From Salinisphaera sp040361255 (GTDB lineage Bacteria > Pseudomonadota > Gammaproteobacteria > Nevskiales > Salinisphaeraceae): a stretch of 64,000 nucleotides of DNA. Position numbers and translations under genes: made by a program. Shown piece by piece: positions 61,545 through 64,000 of the stretch (position 1 is the stretch's first letter; the number at the start of each line of letters is the position of its first letter). The stretch lies in contig NZ_APNG01000015.1 of assembly GCF_040361255.1 (NCBI RefSeq), positions 50,477-114,476 of the forward strand, given 5' to 3'. The notes below the pieces were generated by a model. That model saw nothing but the letters and a program-made list of their open reading frames with translations. It did not search any database and was not told the origin of the DNA.

Positions 61545-63347
61545 ATGCTATTAGGACATATCGTCCGACGAAGCGTTGTGGGCAGTTTCGTCGGTTTGAG
61601 TGCGCTGACCTTTGCGACTGCTGCCATGAGCAGTTCGACACTCGATACGTCGATCGAGGATTCGCAACAGGTGGATATGGCTGGCAACGGTGTGCAATCG
61701 ACGCTCGATGTTGTCAGCGATGCCGTCAATAATACGGTGGCGGTCTATCTTTCCGATTTCGCGTTTGATGGTGGTGACATCCTCGCGCGCCGCTATCCGC
61801 TTGATGGATCGCCGAGCGACGAGAAAACTCTTCAAACACTTTGTGGCGACTGTGGTCGCCGAGAAGCCGTCGCCGTCGGGCGCGCCGATGGCCAGTTCGC
61901 GCTGCTATGGACCGGCGATGCGTCATCGACCGATACAACGCTCTATGGCCAGAGGTATGACACGCAGCTAAACACGGTCGGCAGTCGGCTTGTTATAGAT
62001 TCACAAGGTGGTCGCTCGGTACGTGCCGACATGAACAGTAGCGGCGAGTTTGCAATGTTCTGGTCCACGATTCGCAATTCTGCGTCGGTTTGGGCTGCGC
62101 AGCGTTTTGATGCCAGCGGCAACCCCGCGGGCACCGAGCAGCAGATCAATGCCACCGCCAATGGCGGCGATATCGCCATATCAGAATCGGGCGATTTCGC
62201 TGTGACCTATTTCGTGGAAGGCGCGAATTCGACCAACTCGATCATTCTGCGACGTTTCGCAGCTGATGGAAGCGAAATTGGCGCGCAGCAAACCGTTGGG
62301 ACTTTGAGCTTTCCCAGTCGCGAGGCTCTCAGAGTAGAGATCGCTGGGAATGAAACGATACTCGTGGCCTGGGAGCCCAGTGCTATCGATGACACGGTCG
62401 TAGGTCGACTCTATTCCGCGAACGGCGTCCCGCAAGGTGATCAATTCACTATTTCAACCGCCTTGCAGACGTCGTGGGCGGTCGCTTCAAGTGTTGGCGG
62501 TTTCGTTTTGGTAGTGGAGGGGGACGACGACGTATTTGTACGAAGGTTGGCAACTGATGGATCGCTTACCGATCCGGTGGTGGCCTACAGCGGGGACGAT
62601 CCGGATCTCGTACGCATCTCCTCAGATGCTGATTGGGACTACGCAACGTTAGTAACAGAGGATGGATTCGACGACAACGGAAGTGTCTTTCTGCGCCGGT
62701 TCGTCGGTGGAGAAAATGTCGATATCGCAGCAACCATTACGACGGCTTCGGATACCGTAGACCCCGGCTCGGTCGTCGCCTTTGACGTGCTCGTGGATAA
62801 CAATCACGACTCCGTTGCCCCGCTGCCCAGCGCGTTGGCCGCGGCTGACATCGTCAACCGCGCGATCGGAAGCGCTACAGGTCTTACCGTGACCGCTGTG
62901 CTGCCGGCCGACATGAGCAGTGTGGCGGTAGCGGATACGGCGGCCCCGACGGGGCGTTCGCTCGATTGCGGCCAGCCCGCCAACGGCAAGGTCACTTGTA
63001 CGCTAAACGGCGTGCTCTACACAGGCGAAAGCGTGTCGGCGCGTATCACCGCCACCGCGCCCGACGACAACAAGTCGTCCTTGCAGGCGAGCGTGCAGGC
63101 TAGCGCCGATCAGTTCGACTCGAACGAAAGTAACGGGAACAACACCGATCGCGTCGTGTTCGCGGTTGGTCAAGCAAATAGCGGCTCGGACTCCGGCACC
63201 GGCGGCAGCGATGACGATAGCGACGGCGGCGGGGGCGGTTGCACCATGACGGATGCGCACGTGCCGTTCGATCCGTTGTTCGCGGTATTGTGTATGGCGG
63301 CAGTGTTGGTGCTCATGCGTCGCCGTTGGCGCGCGGGCTCACGGTAA
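61545..63347 (+). CDS. Secreted surface protein with DUF11-like domain and CTERM-type sorting tail
   Basis: 600 residues. Signal peptide about 1-28. A long region of strands with repeated GEFAMFW, GDFAVTYF and GGFVLVVEG-like units every 50-60 residues suggests a beta-propeller. From about 395 a DUF11-like domain (VDIAATITTASDTVDPGSVVAFDVLVDN). The end has an S/D/G-rich linker, GGGGGC (C566), TMTDAHVPFDPL, a hydrophobic helix and an RRRWRAGSR cluster. This tripartite tail matches GlyGly-CTERM/JDVT-CTERM-type sorting signals that are cut by a dedicated membrane protease. ATG 61545 follows AGGGGGA. No protease gene is in the window. Confidence 0.85.
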   Translation: MLLGHIVRRSVVGSFVGLSALTFATAAMSSSTLDTSIEDSQQVDMAGNGVQSTLDVVSDAVNNTVAVYLSDFAFDGGDILARRYPLDGSPSDEKTLQTLCGDCGRREAVAVGRADGQFALLWTGDASSTDTTLYGQRYDTQLNTVGSRLVIDSQGGRSVRADMNSSGEFAMFWSTIRNSASVWAAQRFDASGNPAGTEQQINATANGGDIAISESGDFAVTYFVEGANSTNSIILRRFAADGSEIGAQQTVGTLSFPSREALRVEIAGNETILVAWEPSAIDDTVVGRLYSANGVPQGDQFTISTALQTSWAVASSVGGFVLVVEGDDDVFVRRLATDGSLTDPVVAYSGDDPDLVRISSDADWDYATLVTEDGFDDNGSVFLRRFVGGENVDIAATITTASDTVDPGSVVAFDVLVDNNHDSVAPLPSALAAADIVNRAIGSATGLTVTAVLPADMSSVAVADTAAPTGRSLDCGQPANGKVTCTLNGVLYTGESVSARITATAPDDNKSSLQASVQASADQFDSNESNGNNTDRVVFAVGQANSGSDSGTGGSDDDSDGGGGGCTMTDAHVPFDPLFAVLCMAAVLVLMRRRWRAGSR

Positions 63348-63368
63348 GAAAGACCTGCTCCAGGGCAA

Positions 63369-63393
63369 GGGAGCCCGTATGAAACGGGCTCCC
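63369..63393 (+). terminator. Hairpin after the CTERM protein
   Basis: GGGAGCCCGT (63369-63378) pairs perfectly with 63384-63393, loop ATGAA, 21 nt past the stop. There is no T run. Confidence 0.65.
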
Positions 63394-63509
63394 CTCTAGC
63401 GTACACACGGCCGTTGAAGACGTTCTTGTTCAATAACGCCTATCAAAACGGTCATGAAGTGCAGAAGCAGATCTTGTAATACAAGACCAGCCAGCTTATG
63501 GGGTAGTTA

Positions 63510-63554
63510 TGGGGTCGGCTCTTGAATTGTGCGCAAAATGCCGAGCCTGACCCC
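63510..63554. repeat. REP-like imperfect palindrome
   Basis: GGGGTCGGCTC (63511-63521) is inverted against GAGCCTGACCCC (63543-63554) around TTGAATTGTGCGC. GGGGTC-arms of this kind typically mark REP/RAYT-type elements or IS200-like transposon ends in gammaproteobacteria. No transposase is present, so it looks like a solo remnant. Confidence 0.5.
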
Positions 63555-63598
63555 GTGACGTTCTCGTACACCATTTGCAAGGATAGTCGGAGAAACCG

Positions 63599-63979
63599 AT
63601 GGGCCGAAAAGCGGCGGTAATTGCTCTGATAGCCCTTGCTACGGCCGCATGCGGGACCAAGGGCCCAGGTTATTACGGAAAGCCGCCTATGATACAAATT
63701 CACCCAAACCACCCTGGTCTTTATCTCGTCGACTACACATACCGAGACATGATTGAAAATTACGGGCCGGGATTGGAGGAAACTGAAGCTAATCTTCGGG
63801 CGGCCAAGAATAACCGAGAAATACGGGCTGTATGGGATAAGGCGTTAACAGTTGCTGTTTCTAACTACTTAGAACTATATGAGTTGATACCGGAAAAATG
63901 TTCTAAGGGGATAGAAATCGTTGGAAATAGTCTAGGGGAGATGGGTAGTGGCGGAGCTACGCTCATTTCTGGTGTATGA
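63599..63979 (+). CDS. Small lipoprotein, AT-richer than neighbours
   Basis: 126 residues. Signal with lipobox ATAAC (C18), mature part CGTKGPGYYGKPPMIQIHPNHPGLYLVDYTYRDMIENYGPGLEETEANL then a charged helix and SLGEMGSGGATLISGV. Ribosome site CGGAG seven bases before ATG 63599. No family is recognised. The gene uses many A/T-ending codons (ATA, AAT, TTA), unlike the rest of the window, which suggests recent acquisition. Confidence 0.75.
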   Translation: MGRKAAVIALIALATAACGTKGPGYYGKPPMIQIHPNHPGLYLVDYTYRDMIENYGPGLEETEANLRAAKNNREIRAVWDKALTVAVSNYLELYELIPEKCSKGIEIVGNSLGEMGSGGATLISGV

Positions 63980-63986
63980 GCGATTG

Positions 63987-63993
63987 AAGGAGG
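63987..63993 (+). promoter_or_regulatory. Ribosome-binding site for the next gene
   Basis: AAGGAGG, a full Shine-Dalgarno, sits just before the window end. The gene it serves begins within about 10 nt and outside the window, so it is probably in an operon with the small lipoprotein. Confidence 0.6.
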
Positions 63994-64000
63994 CGGCACC

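Overview
The window looks like chromosome from a high-GC, salt-adapted gammaproteobacterium. The argH / algZ-algR / hemC-hemD-hemX-hemY order is the classic Pseudomonas-type arrangement. An ectoine hydroxylase (EctD) and several osmotic or general stress genes point to a halophile or marine bacterium. A Salinisphaera-like lineage would fit, but that is inference from gene content only. No rRNA, tRNA, CRISPR array, phage or intact insertion sequence was seen.

Layout. 0-0.6 kb: the acidic tail of an incoming gene, a hairpin terminator and degenerate intergenic repeats. 0.6-7 kb: an M23 peptidoglycan hydrolase, then a complete EmrAB-type tripartite efflux operon (outer-membrane factor, adaptor, MFS pump) behind a promoter with an overlapping palindrome. 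7-13 kb: an APC permease, a periplasmic Sel1/SH3 protein, two SDR oxidoreductases, a SlyD-like FKBP, OsmC and a tiny acidic lipoprotein. 13-17 kb: purT, diverging from a CoA-transferase / glutathione-transferase / membrane-protein operon. 17-19 kb: a FixL/FixJ-like pair. 19-21 kb: a same-strand stress cluster (CsbD, EctD, host-attachment-type protein, DUF1328 protein). 21-25 kb: a helical hypothetical protein and the polyamine genes speE and speA, divergently arranged. 26-31 kb: a 1070-residue DUF748/AsmA-like envelope protein and a beta-hydroxyacid dehydrogenase, both flanked by repeat clusters. 31-41 kb: a stress protein, argH, algZR and the haem genes. 41-47 kb: a lipoprotein, a large hybrid kinase and its HD-GYP response regulator. 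47-53 kb: an RND efflux operon whose pump gene carries an apparent one-base frameshift. 53-56 kb: a periplasmic four-EF-hand protein, an OmpR-type two-component system and a PAP2 phosphatase preceded by a PmrA-box-like direct repeat. 56-61 kb: a DJ-1/PfpI protein, a GNAT, an RLAN/ATP-grasp ligase and malate synthase G. 61-64 kb: a surface protein with a CTERM-type sorting tail, a REP-like palindrome and an AT-richer small lipoprotein.

The most unusual structure is a dispersed family of intergenic repeats at about 25.3-26.0, 30.2-31.1 and 40.7-41.4 kb, with decayed traces near 0.25 kb. The copies are built from trains of roughly 10-nt units arranged as inverted arms, and the architecture is kept even where the sequence has diverged. 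Other leads are the frameshifted RND pump, the calcium/PmrA-like envelope module at 53-56 kb, the amidoligase-type pair at 57-59 kb, and seven 41-residue W-x-G repeats in the DUF748 protein. All functions are read from sequence motifs and remembered family features; no search was run.
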